A stretch of DNA of 45,058 nucleotides from Akkermansiaceae bacterium (GTDB taxonomy: Bacteria > Verrucomicrobiota > Verrucomicrobiia > Verrucomicrobiales > Akkermansiaceae). Below are positions 1 to 8,481 of this stretch, piece by piece (within the stretch, counting starts at the first letter, position 1; the number at the start of each line of letters is the position of its first letter). The stretch spans positions 1-45,058 of the forward strand of contig CAIVSK010000029.1 of assembly GCA_903908495.1 (NCBI GenBank). Reading direction: 5' to 3'. Under the pieces are notes generated by a model. The model saw only the letters and a program-made list of their open reading frames with translations. It had not been told where the DNA came from and ran no database searches. A program made the position numbers and the translations under genes.

Positions 1-1
1 C

Positions 2-730
2 CTAACCCTCATGCTGCTCACGACCCTGAGCCCGCTGAGCCACGCCGCTGTGACCATCAACTGGGGCAGTGAGGCCTTCAGTACCCTTTTGGATAGCAAG
101 GGCGTGCCGCTGGACAGTTCCTACGTGTTTCAGCTCGGCGTGTTCACCACCACCACCCAAAGCGGGACTGTGCCATATGTGCCGCAGTTGACCTCGCTCG
201 ATGATTGGGCGAGCCATTGGAAGGTGTTCGACAAGGCCGATTTCAATTCCATTGTGGATAACGGCCAGACCTGGAGCACGTTTTCCTCCACCGTGGTGCT
301 CAATAACAACGGCACCAGCAGCTATGCCGGTGCCGCCCAGGGCGTGAACTTCACCGGCCTCGATGCCTATCTGTGGATCTACAAACCCGGCGATGCCACC
401 CGCGGCGGCGAGAATTTGTTGCTGCGCGCCGCCGGCACGACCCCGGGAACCACCAATTGGCAGTTTCCTGCCAGTGTGGCCGATTGCTGCGGCAAGAATC
501 TGCCGATTGACTGGTCGGTGACTGATTTGCAGGGGAGCGACGTGCCGGTCATCGGCTATCAAAAAGGATCGCTCGAGGCACCCACGGTGGGAGCCGGCGA
601 CACCCCGCCCAGCGGCGGATACATCAGCTACATGGAAACGTCCACTTTCGTGCCGGAACCGTGCTCGGCGGTGATGGTGATGGTGCTCGGATTGATGGGC
701 CTGCTTGACCGCCGCCGCTCGTGGAGCTAG
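2..730 (+). CDS. PEP-CTERM secreted protein, 5' end cut by window
   Basis: An envelope or exported protein of unknown function with a C-terminal PEP-CTERM sorting signal: VPEP, then a hydrophobic helix, then RRR at the very end. In PEP-CTERM/exosortase systems such tails are cleaved and the protein is handed to the envelope or to matrix. The first ATG (11) leaves only LLTTLSPLSHAA as a signal core with no basic N-terminus, and the frame is open to the window edge, so the true start probably lies upstream. The body (F-Q-L-G-V-F near residue 41, tryptophans, then 'ENLLLRAAG') matches the layout of the next gene, so the two are probably diverged tandem paralogs. Stop at 728-730; the next ATG is 9 bases on, suggesting one transcript. 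Function unknown; the PEP-CTERM call is firm. Confidence 0.8.
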   Translation, partial: LTLMLLTTLSPLSHAAVTINWGSEAFSTLLDSKGVPLDSSYVFQLGVFTTTTQSGTVPYVPQLTSLDDWASHWKVFDKADFNSIVDNGQTWSTFSSTVVLNNNGTSSYAGAAQGVNFTGLDAYLWIYKPGDATRGGENLLLRAAGTTPGTTNWQFPASVADCCGKNLPIDWSVTDLQGSDVPVIGYQKGSLEAPTVGAGDTPPSGGYISYMETSTFVPEPCSAVMVMVLGLMGLLDRRRSWS

Positions 731-738
731 ATTGCCGC

Positions 739-1668
739 ATGCGTTCGCGGATATGTGGGTTATTGGGTTGCATCGCCGCGCTGGCTGGTGCTGACGCCGT
801 GGCGCAATCCATCCAGTGGAACAGCACTCGGGGGGCCACCAACCGGACGAGTGCCGGTGGGACGATGACGAGTGGTTTCAGTTTTGAATTGGGGGTTTTC
901 AAGAACGGCTTTGTGCCAAGCCCTGCCAATCGGGCACTGTGGGCGGCCAACTGGGTCGCCGCGCAGCGGGTGGCATACGATGCCGGGCCCAATCAGCAAT
1001 TCGCGGCGCAGTGGAATGTGATCGATAACCTCGCGCCGTTCTCCCAGGGCACGGCTGCCTACGTCTGGGGTTTCCAAGGCGGGGTGAATTCCTCCGAATG
1101 GCTGCTTTTCCGCAAGAGTGATTGGACGTGGCCCGCCGCCTCACCGTCGGGGCCCCCGCCATTTCCGCTGACCTGGCTCGCCGCCAGCGCCACTGCCGTG
1201 CTCGGCACCATCAATGCGTCCGGCAGCCCGGTCCTCATGCAATCCGCCGCCGTGACCGATGCCGCTTCGCCAGCGACCACTTGGCTGCAATGGCAGGCCT
1301 CCGAATTGGCCGGGGTGGCGCTCAACGGACCGTCTGACGACCCTGACCATGACGGCACCTCGAATTTATTGGAATTTGTATTTGGCACGCCGCCCACGCA
1401 GGCAGGAGCGCCGCCTGCCACGCCGGTGGCTGTGGTCATGGTGGCGGGACAGCGGTTTTTGCAAATGACCGTCCCGCGCCGCGTCGATCACCCGGCAACG
1501 TTGACGGTCCAGGTGACCTCCAATCTCGCCAACTGGAGCTCCGGACCGGCCGCCACCGTGGTGGTGACGGATAGCCCGGCGGCGCTGGTCGTGCGCGATC
1601 TTACGCCGCTGGGTGGCGCCGCGCCGCAGCGCTTCATGCGGCTCAAAGCTGAACTTGCCACGCCATGA
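739..1668 (+). CDS. Secreted protein with DPDHDG motif, paralog of upstream gene
   Basis: A secreted protein of unknown role. I chose ATG 739 because the reading then starts with a good signal peptide (MRSRICGLLG, hydrophobic stretch, AVAQ-S cleavage); an upstream GTG at 721 would overlap the previous gene. The N-terminal half shares FELGVF, the Trp/Tyr pattern and a 'SEWLLFRKSDW' segment with the preceding PEP-CTERM protein. Around residue 205 there is DDPDHDGTSNLLEFVFG, the calcium-binding/thrombospondin-3-like linker common in secreted verrucomicrobial proteins. It ends with a small beta domain (QVTSNLANW...FMRLKA) also seen at the end of the 1251-residue protein at 11035-14790. It lacks a PEP-CTERM tail. 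Its stop overlaps the next start (ATGA). Confidence 0.7.
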   Translation: MRSRICGLLGCIAALAGADAVAQSIQWNSTRGATNRTSAGGTMTSGFSFELGVFKNGFVPSPANRALWAANWVAAQRVAYDAGPNQQFAAQWNVIDNLAPFSQGTAAYVWGFQGGVNSSEWLLFRKSDWTWPAASPSGPPPFPLTWLAASATAVLGTINASGSPVLMQSAAVTDAASPATTWLQWQASELAGVALNGPSDDPDHDGTSNLLEFVFGTPPTQAGAPPATPVAVVMVAGQRFLQMTVPRRVDHPATLTVQVTSNLANWSSGPAATVVVTDSPAALVVRDLTPLGGAAPQRFMRLKAELATP

Positions 1669-2861
1669 GACGCGACCGAGATGACGACGATGATCGGGCG
1701 TTTGCCGAATACTTGCCGGGCGGCAGAGCCTTGAACCTCTTGCTACTTTCCCTCGCGGCGGGTGGTTTGGCGATCAATCTGCTGTTGTTGTGGCGGCACC
1801 TGCGCGGCGGACAAATCGCTGGCTGCGGCGGGGCGAGCGCTTGCGACGAGATGCTCAGTTCGCAGTGGTCCGAAGTGTTTGGCATTCCCGTCACCGTGTT
1901 CGGCGCGCTGGTCTATCTGGGTTTGATCGTTTCCTTGCTGGTCCCGGAGCGCCCGCAGTTGAGACGAGTGCTTGGAATCGTCCTGGGTGCGGCAATCTGG
2001 TTTGGCTTTGTGCAGGCGGTGCTGGTCGGGCGCTTTTGCCCGTGGTGCATGGCCGCCCATTCAATCGGGGTCTGCGTGGTCGTGCTTGGCTTGTGGCGGG
2101 AGGTTCGGATTGATCACACCGTGTCGCTATGGATGACCACGGGCACGATGGTGGTGGTGGTGGCGTTGGGACTCGGCTTCGCACAGCGTGCCAAGCGGCG
2201 AATCCCGTGGTATCGGATCGATGAATTGCGGGCGCTGTCGCCGTCGCAGGTTTCGGGGATCTATGCACGCGGCGATGGCCGCAAGGTGGCGTTTGCCGAC
2301 GGCCGCAGGGTCTTTGACGTGAACGCGTTGCCGCACCTCGGGCCGCCCGACGCCCGCTGCGTGATGGTGGAATATTTCGACTACCAGTGCCCGTCCTGCC
2401 AGGTCATGCGCGGGTTTATCGACGCGCTGCTGGCCAGGCATCCGGCCGATCTGTGCGTGGTCATCCTGCCGGTGCCCATGGAGCGCTCGTGCAATTCCTC
2501 GCTGGGTGCCACGGATGCCGAATTTGTCGGCAGTTGCAAACTGACCCGTCTTTCGCTCGTGCTGTGGCGCACGCGGCCGGCCGCGTTTGCCGGATTCCAC
2601 CGCTTTCTGCTCGGCGGTGCCACGGTCGATGAGGCCACGGCCAAGGTGTTGGATACGATAGCACCGGGGGAAATGTTCGCCGCGCTGCGCGACCCCTGGA
2701 TTGACGAACTCATTCAAGCCAACGTTAGCGATGCCAGAGCCTTTTCCGCCACCAGCAAAAAACTGCCGAAGGTGCTCGTTCGTGGCACCCGCATCCTCCA
2801 TGGTTTGCCCTCCGGCGAGGCCGATTTCATCCGCGTGATGGAGCAGGAACTGGGGCTCTAG
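1665..2861 (+). CDS. VKOR-DsbA fusion, disulfide-bond formation protein
   Basis: A membrane oxidoreductase that should drive disulfide formation in exported proteins. The first ~160 residues hold about five hydrophobic segments and the vitamin K epoxide reductase signature: an early Cys (AGCGG), ACDEMLSSQWSEVFGIPV, and the active-site CPWC near residue 124. A soluble C-terminal DsbA-like thioredoxin domain follows, with CPSC near residue 241 in EYFDYQCPSCQVM. VKOR-thioredoxin fusions are known in bacteria: the VKOR part reoxidises the fused thioredoxin and passes electrons to quinone. It starts at ATG 1665, overlapping the stop of the secreted protein before it (ATGA), so the fusion is probably translationally coupled to two exported proteins. 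The cis-Pro region (KLPKVLVRG) also fits DsbA. The first residues are unusually charged (RRDRDDDDD). Confidence 0.88.
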   Translation: MRRDRDDDDDRAFAEYLPGGRALNLLLLSLAAGGLAINLLLLWRHLRGGQIAGCGGASACDEMLSSQWSEVFGIPVTVFGALVYLGLIVSLLVPERPQLRRVLGIVLGAAIWFGFVQAVLVGRFCPWCMAAHSIGVCVVVLGLWREVRIDHTVSLWMTTGTMVVVVALGLGFAQRAKRRIPWYRIDELRALSPSQVSGIYARGDGRKVAFADGRRVFDVNALPHLGPPDARCVMVEYFDYQCPSCQVMRGFIDALLARHPADLCVVILPVPMERSCNSSLGATDAEFVGSCKLTRLSLVLWRTRPAAFAGFHRFLLGGATVDEATAKVLDTIAPGEMFAALRDPWIDELIQANVSDARAFSATSKKLPKVLVRGTRILHGLPSGEADFIRVMEQELGL

Positions 2862-2928
2862 CACCAGAACCCGCGCTGCGCTGGACTGCGAAAAACAGAG
2901 TTATTCAGAAGGTTAACAGCCGTGGCGG

Positions 2929-3837
2929 TCAAACCAGGGCGCGGAGCAGCAGCGCATAGACCCGGTGACGCGGCACCTTGACGCGGGCTTGCAGGGATTC
3001 CCAAGGGGTGCCGCGCAGCAGTCCGAGAGTCTCGGCGGCAAGCAGGGCGGGCAGCTGGGTGGCGGCCCGCAGGCGGCGGATCGGCAAACTCAGGGCATAG
3101 CTGCGGCCTTGCGCCACCCACGCTGCCGCGCGCTCAAGCCACTGCGCGTGGCACGCGAGCAAGGCCGCGCGCTCCGCCGGATCTGCCACCGGCAGGTAAC
3201 AGCGCCCGGTCTCCAAGTCGGCCGGCAGGTCGCGCAGAATGTTGACGAGTTGCAGGCCCTGGCCATAGGCCCGCCCTTTTTCCAGCAAGACCGTCGGCTC
3301 CATGGTGGAGAAACGCTGGCCAAGAGTGAGAAAGCCGAGCCGGGTCCAGAATTCTCCGACGCTGCCGGCGACGCGCCAAGTATAGTCTTCCAGCGCGGCG
3401 TCATCGGGCAGGGCGACGGGTTGATCGCGGCTGGCGCTGGCGAAGCGCTGCAAATCGAGTTGCTGGCCGCTGCTGATAATGGCCACCACTTCGCGCACCA
3501 ACGCCGCTTCTGCCGCGGGCAGGGCGCGCAGCCAGGTGAGCAGCGCCGGCATATTGCTTAGCAGCACTCGCTCGCGCGGGTCGGGCAGTGCGGCCGGCAG
3601 TGCATGCGGCCAGCGCGGGGGGGGGGCCAGAGTGGCCACAGCGTGGGTGAAGGCCGCCAAGGCATCCTGTCGCATGGGCACCGGCACCCCGGCCGCATCA
3701 GCGAGGGTGTCGGCGCTGCGGGCGAGCAGATAGCCCAAGCTCGCAGCGCCACGCATGGGTGCGGGTAACAGGCGCAAACTGAGGAAAAACGAGCGCGAAA
3801 CGCCTTTGAGAATTTGGGTTTCTAAAGCACCACTCAC
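2929..3837 (-). CDS. Squalene/phytoene synthase family protein
   Basis: A head-to-head prenyl synthase joining two prenyl diphosphates to presqualene/squalene or phytoene. The 302 residues match the family length. Both Asp-rich metal sites are present: DTLAD at 43-47 and DLPAD at 203-207 within 'LVNILRDLPADLETGR'. The N-terminal SRSFFLSLRLLP and the middle DYTWRVAGSVGEFW are typical of the squalene-synthase-like branch. No HpnC/HpnD/HpnE partners or carotenoid desaturase lie next to it, so squalene versus phytoene cannot be decided here; the YTWRVAGSVG and CYLP motifs lean towards squalene. It is the last gene before the convergent VKOR gene and is separated from clpX by a 314-base hairpin-rich spacer, so it probably has its own promoter. 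Confidence 0.85.
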   Translation of the reverse strand: MSGALETQILKGVSRSFFLSLRLLPAPMRGAASLGYLLARSADTLADAAGVPVPMRQDALAAFTHAVATLAPPPRWPHALPAALPDPRERVLLSNMPALLTWLRALPAAEAALVREVVAIISSGQQLDLQRFASASRDQPVALPDDAALEDYTWRVAGSVGEFWTRLGFLTLGQRFSTMEPTVLLEKGRAYGQGLQLVNILRDLPADLETGRCYLPVADPAERAALLACHAQWLERAAAWVAQGRSYALSLPIRRLRAATQLPALLAAETLGLLRGTPWESLQARVKVPRHRVYALLLRALV

Positions 3838-4151
3838 GGCAGGAGCTTAAGCAAGCGGATGGCGTTCGGCAAGCCCGCGTTGCGCGGGGGGGCACAGAGA
3901 TACTGCCTCGGCCGGGCGTGCCGGTGGACGGGGAGCGCCGCCATCTTGGCGGCTGCGTTTGGCATCCTGCCGAACGTCGTGATCCAACGCGCAGCGAAGG
4001 GCTCACGAAAAGTCAAAGCCCAGCCGCCAAATGTGCAACCCTGCACCGTGCGGCTTTCGCAGGGACGGCACCCGCACCTTGGATTGCGGCAGGATGCCGC
4101 AACCCTCTTCGAGGAGCGTGACCCTGCGCCAAGCGCTGCCCATGCTCGTGC
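3838..4151. repeat. Spacer with three small hairpins (REP-like)
   Basis: A 314-base intergenic stretch between clpX and the prenyl synthase with no convincing gene. It holds three short perfect hairpins: 3937-3953 (GCCGCCA, loop TCT, TGGCGGC), 3961-3971 (GGCA, loop TCC, TGCC) and 4084-4102 (TTGCGGCA, loop GGA, TGCCGCAA). The shared core, GGCA or its complement around a 3-base loop, recurs elsewhere in the window (34626-34669, 40684-40694), so I read this as a cluster of REP-like repeats. None is followed by a clean T-run, so they are not obvious terminators, though they could protect the 3' end of the clpX message. Confidence 0.55.
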
Positions 4152-5432
4152 TTAGGCGGCGTCCTGGTTTTCGCGGCGGCGGCGAATGAGCGGCGGGCGG
4201 GTACCATTGACGACGGGGCGGTTGATGGTGACCGCCTCGATGTCGCCACGCGAGGGGACATCGAACATCACGTCGAGCATCAGTCGCTCGAAGATCGAGC
4301 GCAGGGCGCGGGCGCCGGTGCCGCGCCGCACGGCCTCCTCGGCCAAGGCGCGCAACGCGTCACGGGTGACGCGGAGTTTGACGTCGTTCATCGCGAGTTG
4401 CTTCGAGTACTGCTTGATGAGCGAGTTCTTGGGCTCGGTGAGAATGTTGATGAGTTCGTCCTCGGTGAGTTTGCGCAGCGCGGAGATGACCGGCAGGCGG
4501 CCGATGAACTCCGGGATCAGACCGAAATGCAGCAGATCTTCCGGTTGCACGCGTTCGAGCACGTTGATGGTCGGGTCGTCCAGTTGCTGGGTATTCACAT
4601 CGGAGTGGAAGCCCAGTGTGTTGCGTCCCAAGCGCCGTTTGACGAGGTCTTCGAGGCCGATGAACGCCCCGCCGCAGATGAAGAGGATTTTCTCGGTGTT
4701 GACCTGGATGTATTCCTGTTGCGGGTGTTTGCGGCCGCCTTGGGGCGGGACATTGCAGATGGTCCCCTCGAGGATTTTGAGCAACGCCTGTTGCACGCCT
4801 TCGCCCGATACATCGCGGGTGATCGAAACGTTTTCGGTCTTGCGGCCGATTTTGTCGATCTCGTCGACGTAGATGATGCCGCGTTCGGCACGGGCGACAT
4901 CGAAGTCGGCCGCCTGCAGCAGGCGCAGGATGATGTTCTCGACGTCCTCGCCTACGTAGCCGGCCTCGGTTAGAGTGGTGGCGTCAACGATGCAAAACGG
5001 CACATCCAAGGTGCGGGCAAGGGTGCGGGCGAGGAGGGTCTTGCCGGATCCGGTGGGCCCGAGCAGCAGGATGTTGGATTTTTCGATCTCCACGTCCTTG
5101 AACTCGTCGCCGAGCTTGGCGTGGTCTTGGCGCAACCGTTGATAGTGGTTGTAAACCGCCACCGAGAGGACTTTCTTGGCGTTTTCCTGGCCGATGACAA
5201 ACTCGTTGAGGCGATCGCGGATGGCCGCCGGCGTCGGAACCTTGAAACCGGATTTCTCCGCTGCGGTGCGGCCCTTTTGCGGGCCTCCGCCGAGTTCCTT
5301 TTCGAGGATGCTGGCGCATACGTCAATGCACTCGTTGCAGATGTACACCCCCGGGCCGGCGATGAGTTTCTTAACCTCGGAATGGCCCTTGCCACAGAAC
5401 GAGCACATTGTCAGATTGGAGGAGCGGGCCAT
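4152..5432 (-). CDS. clpX: ATP-dependent Clp protease ATP-binding subunit ClpX
   Basis: AAA+ unfoldase that recognises, unfolds and threads tagged substrates into ClpP. The 426 residues are of normal length. The N-terminal zinc-binding domain has C10, C13, C32 and C35 (CSFC...CNEC). Walker A is GPTGSGKT, the pore loop is GYVGED, Walker B is IIYVDEID, the RKH loop is [11 protein letters not shown], and sensor 2 lies near [12 protein letters not shown]. The ClpP-docking tripeptide loop appears as LGFHSD. It lies downstream of clpP on the same strand, separated by 108 bases holding a long hairpin and heptamer repeats. Gene order pgeF-ispE-tig-clpP-clpX suggests tig-clpP-clpX are co-expressed, as in many bacteria. 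Confidence 0.97.
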   Translation of the reverse strand: MARSSNLTMCSFCGKGHSEVKKLIAGPGVYICNECIDVCASILEKELGGGPQKGRTAAEKSGFKVPTPAAIRDRLNEFVIGQENAKKVLSVAVYNHYQRLRQDHAKLGDEFKDVEIEKSNILLLGPTGSGKTLLARTLARTLDVPFCIVDATTLTEAGYVGEDVENIILRLLQAADFDVARAERGIIYVDEIDKIGRKTENVSITRDVSGEGVQQALLKILEGTICNVPPQGGRKHPQQEYIQVNTEKILFICGGAFIGLEDLVKRRLGRNTLGFHSDVNTQQLDDPTINVLERVQPEDLLHFGLIPEFIGRLPVISALRKLTEDELINILTEPKNSLIKQYSKQLAMNDVKLRVTRDALRALAEEAVRRGTGARALRSIFERLMLDVMFDVPSRGDIEAVTINRPVVNGTRPPLIRRRRENQDAA

Positions 5433-5463
5433 AGTGAAGTTAAAGCACTAAATTATAAGTATG

Positions 5464-5521
5464 AAATTCTAAACGAAGATGAGAAGGTGTGAAGAAGAGT
5501 GTATTTCTTCGTTTAGAATTT
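5464..5521 (-). promoter_or_regulatory. 16-bp perfect inverted repeat between clpP and clpX
   Basis: Left arm 5464-5479 (AAATTCTAAACGAAGA) is exactly complementary to right arm 5506-5521, with a 26-base loop. It lies in the clpP-clpX spacer, so in the message it would form a long stem about 30 bases before the clpX start. There is no T-run beyond it on the minus strand, so an RNA-processing or attenuation role is more likely than simple termination. The right arm runs into a heptamer array (5512-5550). Confidence 0.6.
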
Positions 5522-5550
5522 AGAATTTAGAATTTAAGATTTAGGATTTA
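5512..5550. repeat. Heptamer tandem repeat (TTTAGAA)n over clpP stop codon
   Basis: Five consecutive 7-base units (three TTTAGAA, then TTTAAGA and TTTAGGA) plus a final TTTA. The array is strongly AT-rich in a GC-rich neighbourhood. The clpP stop codon (complement of 5541-5543) lies inside it, so the last codons of clpP are part of the repeat. Confidence 0.75.
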
Positions 5551-6209
5551 GCTGCAGCAGCAGCTGCGTCGGGGAGTTGTTTGCGGCTCTCAAGGACCTT
5601 GTCGACCAAGCCGTAGGCTACGGATTCCTCAGCGGACATGTAGTTGTCGCGATCCGAGTCGCGCTCGACTTGTTCGACGGACTTTTCGGTGTGTTTGGCG
5701 AGGATGCCGTTGAGGCGCTTCTTGAGGTTGAACATGAAGCCGATGGTGCGTTCGACATCGGAGGCTGTGCCGCTGGCGCCGCCGGACACCTGATGGATCA
5801 TGACGTGGGAGTTGGGGAGGCAGTAGCGTTTGCCCTTGGTGCCGGCGGTGAGCAGGATGGAGCCCATGGAGGCGGCGATGCCGATGCAGTAGGTGTTCAC
5901 ATCGCAGGTGAGGAACTGCATCGTGTCATAGATGGCGAGGCCTGCGGTGACCGAGCCGCCGGGGGAATTGATATAGATATGGATATCCTTCTTGGGGTCC
6001 TGCATTTGCAGGAACAGGAGTTGGGCGATGACGGAGTTGGCGACGAAATCATCAATGCCGGTGCCGATGAAGATGATCCGGTCCTTCAGCAGGCGCGAGT
6101 AGATGTCGAACGAGCGCTCGCCGCGGCCATCCTGCTCGATGACGATGGGGACGTAATAGTTGTTGTGCGGTGCGGATTTGCTCATGGAAGGCGAGGTGAA
6201 TTCAATCAT
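5541..6209 (-). CDS. clpP: ATP-dependent Clp protease proteolytic subunit ClpP
   Basis: Self-compartmentalised serine protease that degrades proteins fed by ClpX. The catalytic serine is in [11 protein letters not shown], the histidine in [10 protein letters not shown], and the aspartate region in [10 protein letters not shown]. The family motif [18 protein letters not shown] is intact. The start is uncertain. ATG 6209 overlaps the trigger-factor stop and gives [14 protein letters not shown] 6185 gives [18 protein letters not shown], close to the usual N-terminus. A more upstream reading to 6239 would run deep into tig and is unlikely. The alanine-rich C-terminus ends inside a heptamer repeat. 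It sits between tig and clpX on one strand, the classical arrangement. Confidence 0.95.
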   Translation of the reverse strand: MIEFTSPSMSKSAPHNNYYVPIVIEQDGRGERSFDIYSRLLKDRIIFIGTGIDDFVANSVIAQLLFLQMQDPKKDIHIYINSPGGSVTAGLAIYDTMQFLTCDVNTYCIGIAASMGSILLTAGTKGKRYCLPNSHVMIHQVSGGASGTASDVERTIGFMFNLKKRLNGILAKHTEKSVEQVERDSDRDNYMSAEESVAYGLVDKVLESRKQLPDAAAAAAKS

Positions 6210-7530
6210 TGAGGGGGGCTTCGGTGTCTTCCTGAACATTGGCGTGCTCCACTAGGAAGTCAATGGCCTTTCCGATCATGATGGATTGGCGGATGTTGTG
6301 GATGCGGCCGGCCCGCTGCATGTCCTTGATGAATTTTTTGGGGGCCAATTTGCGGGAATTGGCGATTTGGAATAGGTGGTTGACCAATTCCTTGTCGTCG
6401 ACGGTGATGTTTTCGGTGCGGGCGATTTCCTGGAGGATGAAATTGGTGCGCAGGTTGGAGATGGCCTGGAATTGGGCGGTGGCGAAGATTTCGGCCTGTT
6501 GGGATTGCACTTCGTCCTCGGTCATGCCGGCTTGGATGCCGCGTTCGACCATCGAGTCGGCCTGGCTTTGGGTTTCCTGGGTGATGAGTTCGTCGGGCAG
6601 GTCGAAATCGGCCTGGGCATTGAAGTGGGCGACGATTTGATTGACCTTCAGGTCGTTGATTTTGCGTTGGCGCTCTTCCTGCATGCTATCGCGGATGAGG
6701 GACTTGATGTCCTCGAGGGACTTGCCGGGGGCGAGGCGGGCGGCGAGTTCGTCATCGAGTGCGGGCAGGATGGAGAGCTTGATTTCCTTGAGGGTGGTGG
6801 TGAAGAGCATCTCGCAATTGCGGAGTTCCTCGACGGGGAAGTCTTCCGGCAGGGTGACGGTCAGCTCGCGGGTTTCGCCCGGATTCATGCCGACGAGCTG
6901 GGTGCAGAAGCCGGGGAGGAAGGATTTTTCGTCGAGGCGCAACCAGTAGCCCTCGCGACCGGCGAGGTAGCCGGCGGGTTTGCCGAGAAACTCTTCGGTG
7001 GGCTGGCCGCCGACGGTGGACGAGTAGTCGATGACTGCGAAGTCGCTCATTTCGGCGGCGCGGTCCTCGACGGGCTGGAATTCGGCGAAGCGTTCGCGGA
7101 GGGATTCGAGTTGTTCGGTTAATTCAGTCTCCGGCAGCTCGGTCGGGGGGACAGTCACCGTGATGCCCTTGTACTCCGGGATCTTGACTTCCGGGGCGAG
7201 CATCAGGGTGGATTCGAAGGAGAACGAGCCGTTGGGCTGGAAGGCGGCGGCTTCCGGGACGCCGAAATCGAGCACCTGGAGGGCTTCCTGTTTGAGGGCC
7301 TCGTCGTAGGCGTCGTTGATGAGTTTGCCCTGCAATTCCTCGGTGATATCCTTGCCGTAGCGCTTTTCCACGACCGCTTGCGGGGCCTTGCCGGAACGGA
7401 AACCGGGGATGCGGGCCTTGGCGATATAGGAGCGGAGGATTTGGTTGCGCTCGCGGGTGACGGTATCCGCGGGGACGTCAACACGGAGGGTGGCGACGCA
7501 TTTGGGCTGCTTCTCGACGACAATATTCAT
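6202..7530 (-). CDS. tig: Trigger factor, ribosome-associated chaperone
   Basis: Peptidyl-prolyl isomerase and chaperone that meets nascent chains at the ribosome exit tunnel. The N-terminal ribosome-docking signature is clear: [10 protein letters not shown] near residue 43, with VEKRYG and the start [20 protein letters not shown]. The middle (about 150-240) is the FKBP-like domain, diverged around [13 protein letters not shown]. The long helical C-terminal arm carries [20 protein letters not shown]. At 442 residues it is of normal length. It is the first gene of the tig-clpP-clpX block; its TGA overlaps a possible clpP ATG. About 100 bases separate it from ispE. Confidence 0.93.
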   Translation of the reverse strand: MNIVVEKQPKCVATLRVDVPADTVTRERNQILRSYIAKARIPGFRSGKAPQAVVEKRYGKDITEELQGKLINDAYDEALKQEALQVLDFGVPEAAAFQPNGSFSFESTLMLAPEVKIPEYKGITVTVPPTELPETELTEQLESLRERFAEFQPVEDRAAEMSDFAVIDYSSTVGGQPTEEFLGKPAGYLAGREGYWLRLDEKSFLPGFCTQLVGMNPGETRELTVTLPEDFPVEELRNCEMLFTTTLKEIKLSILPALDDELAARLAPGKSLEDIKSLIRDSMQEERQRKINDLKVNQIVAHFNAQADFDLPDELITQETQSQADSMVERGIQAGMTEDEVQSQQAEIFATAQFQAISNLRTNFILQEIARTENITVDDKELVNHLFQIANSRKLAPKKFIKDMQRAGRIHNIRQSIMIGKAIDFLVEHANVQEDTEAPLND

Positions 7531-7632
7531 GATGGGTGGCCGGACTTGAGCGCCGGGACGGGGAGCCTAGGGGATACGGGCGGGGCTTGTCAAACGAGGC
7601 GTGAATGAATCGCGCAAAAAAATGTGGTGGGT

Positions 7633-8481
7633 TCACGCGGGTGGGCCTTGAGTGGCCCCCGACCAGGTCCAGATGCCCGGATCGAGTTCGAGGCGGGCGG
7701 CGGCGGCGAGGGATTGGGCGTCGGCCCCCGGGTGCAGCACCGCGAACAAGGTGGAGCCTGAGCCACTCAACAGGGCCGCAGCCACTTCCTTGCGGATCAG
7801 CAACCACTGCTTGAGTTCGGCGAGGAAGCGGTATTTTTGAAACACCGGAATTTCGAGGTCGTTGACCAGGGTCACCGAACGGGTCTCTTGCGGGGCGTAG
7901 CGGATGCCTGGAATCGGGCCTGCCGAGTGCCAGTGGGCGTAAGCTTCCGCGGAGGCGATGCCAAAGGCGGGTTTGAGCAGCAGCACCGGCAGCGCCGGCG
8001 GCGAGGGGATCGGTTCGATTTTCTCGCCGCGTCCGCTGCAGCGGGCTGCGGCAGGGGTGAGGAAAAACGCGACGTCGCTGCCCAATTCGGCGGCCAGCGC
8101 CGCGAGTTTTTGCGGGCCCAAGGCACCCTCGTGAATCCGTTCCAGGCCGAGCAGGGTGGTGGCGGCGTCGCTGCTGCCGCCGCCGAGTCCGGCGCTGTGG
8201 GGGATGAATTTTTCCAAGGAAATGTGGCAGTTGCAGGGGATGCCGGCAGCGGCTTCATAGGCGCGGGCGGCTTTGACGACCAGATTGCTCTCGTTGTCCG
8301 GCAGTGACGGGTCGTCGCAGGAGAAGGCAAAGGCGGCGGCTGATGTGAAGTGCAGGCGGTCGGCCAACAGCGGGAGTTTCACCATCACGGTGTCGATGTC
8401 ATGGAAGCCGTCGTCGCGGCGGGCGAGCACGCGCAGCGAGAGGTTCAGCTTGGCGGGGGCGTCTAGGGTGAAAGGAGTCAT
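7633..8481 (-). CDS. ispE: 4-diphosphocytidyl-2-C-methyl-D-erythritol kinase
   Basis: Phosphorylates CDP-methylerythritol in the non-mevalonate isoprenoid pathway. It is a GHMP kinase: the N-terminal APAKLNLSLRVLARRDDGFHD contains the substrate-site Lys11 and the His/Asp pair, the ATP loop is PHSAGLGGGSSDAA (near 95-107), and the C-terminal motif is LLSGSGSTLFAV. Length 282 is normal. Its ATG overlaps the stop of the preceding pgeF gene by four bases (ATGA), so the two are probably coupled. The pathway supplies precursors for the prenyl synthase encoded nearby. Confidence 0.93.
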   Translation of the reverse strand: MTPFTLDAPAKLNLSLRVLARRDDGFHDIDTVMVKLPLLADRLHFTSAAAFAFSCDDPSLPDNESNLVVKAARAYEAAAGIPCNCHISLEKFIPHSAGLGGGSSDAATTLLGLERIHEGALGPQKLAALAAELGSDVAFFLTPAAARCSGRGEKIEPIPSPPALPVLLLKPAFGIASAEAYAHWHSAGPIPGIRYAPQETRSVTLVNDLEIPVFQKYRFLAELKQWLLIRKEVAAALLSGSGSTLFAVLHPGADAQSLAAAARLELDPGIWTWSGATQGPPA

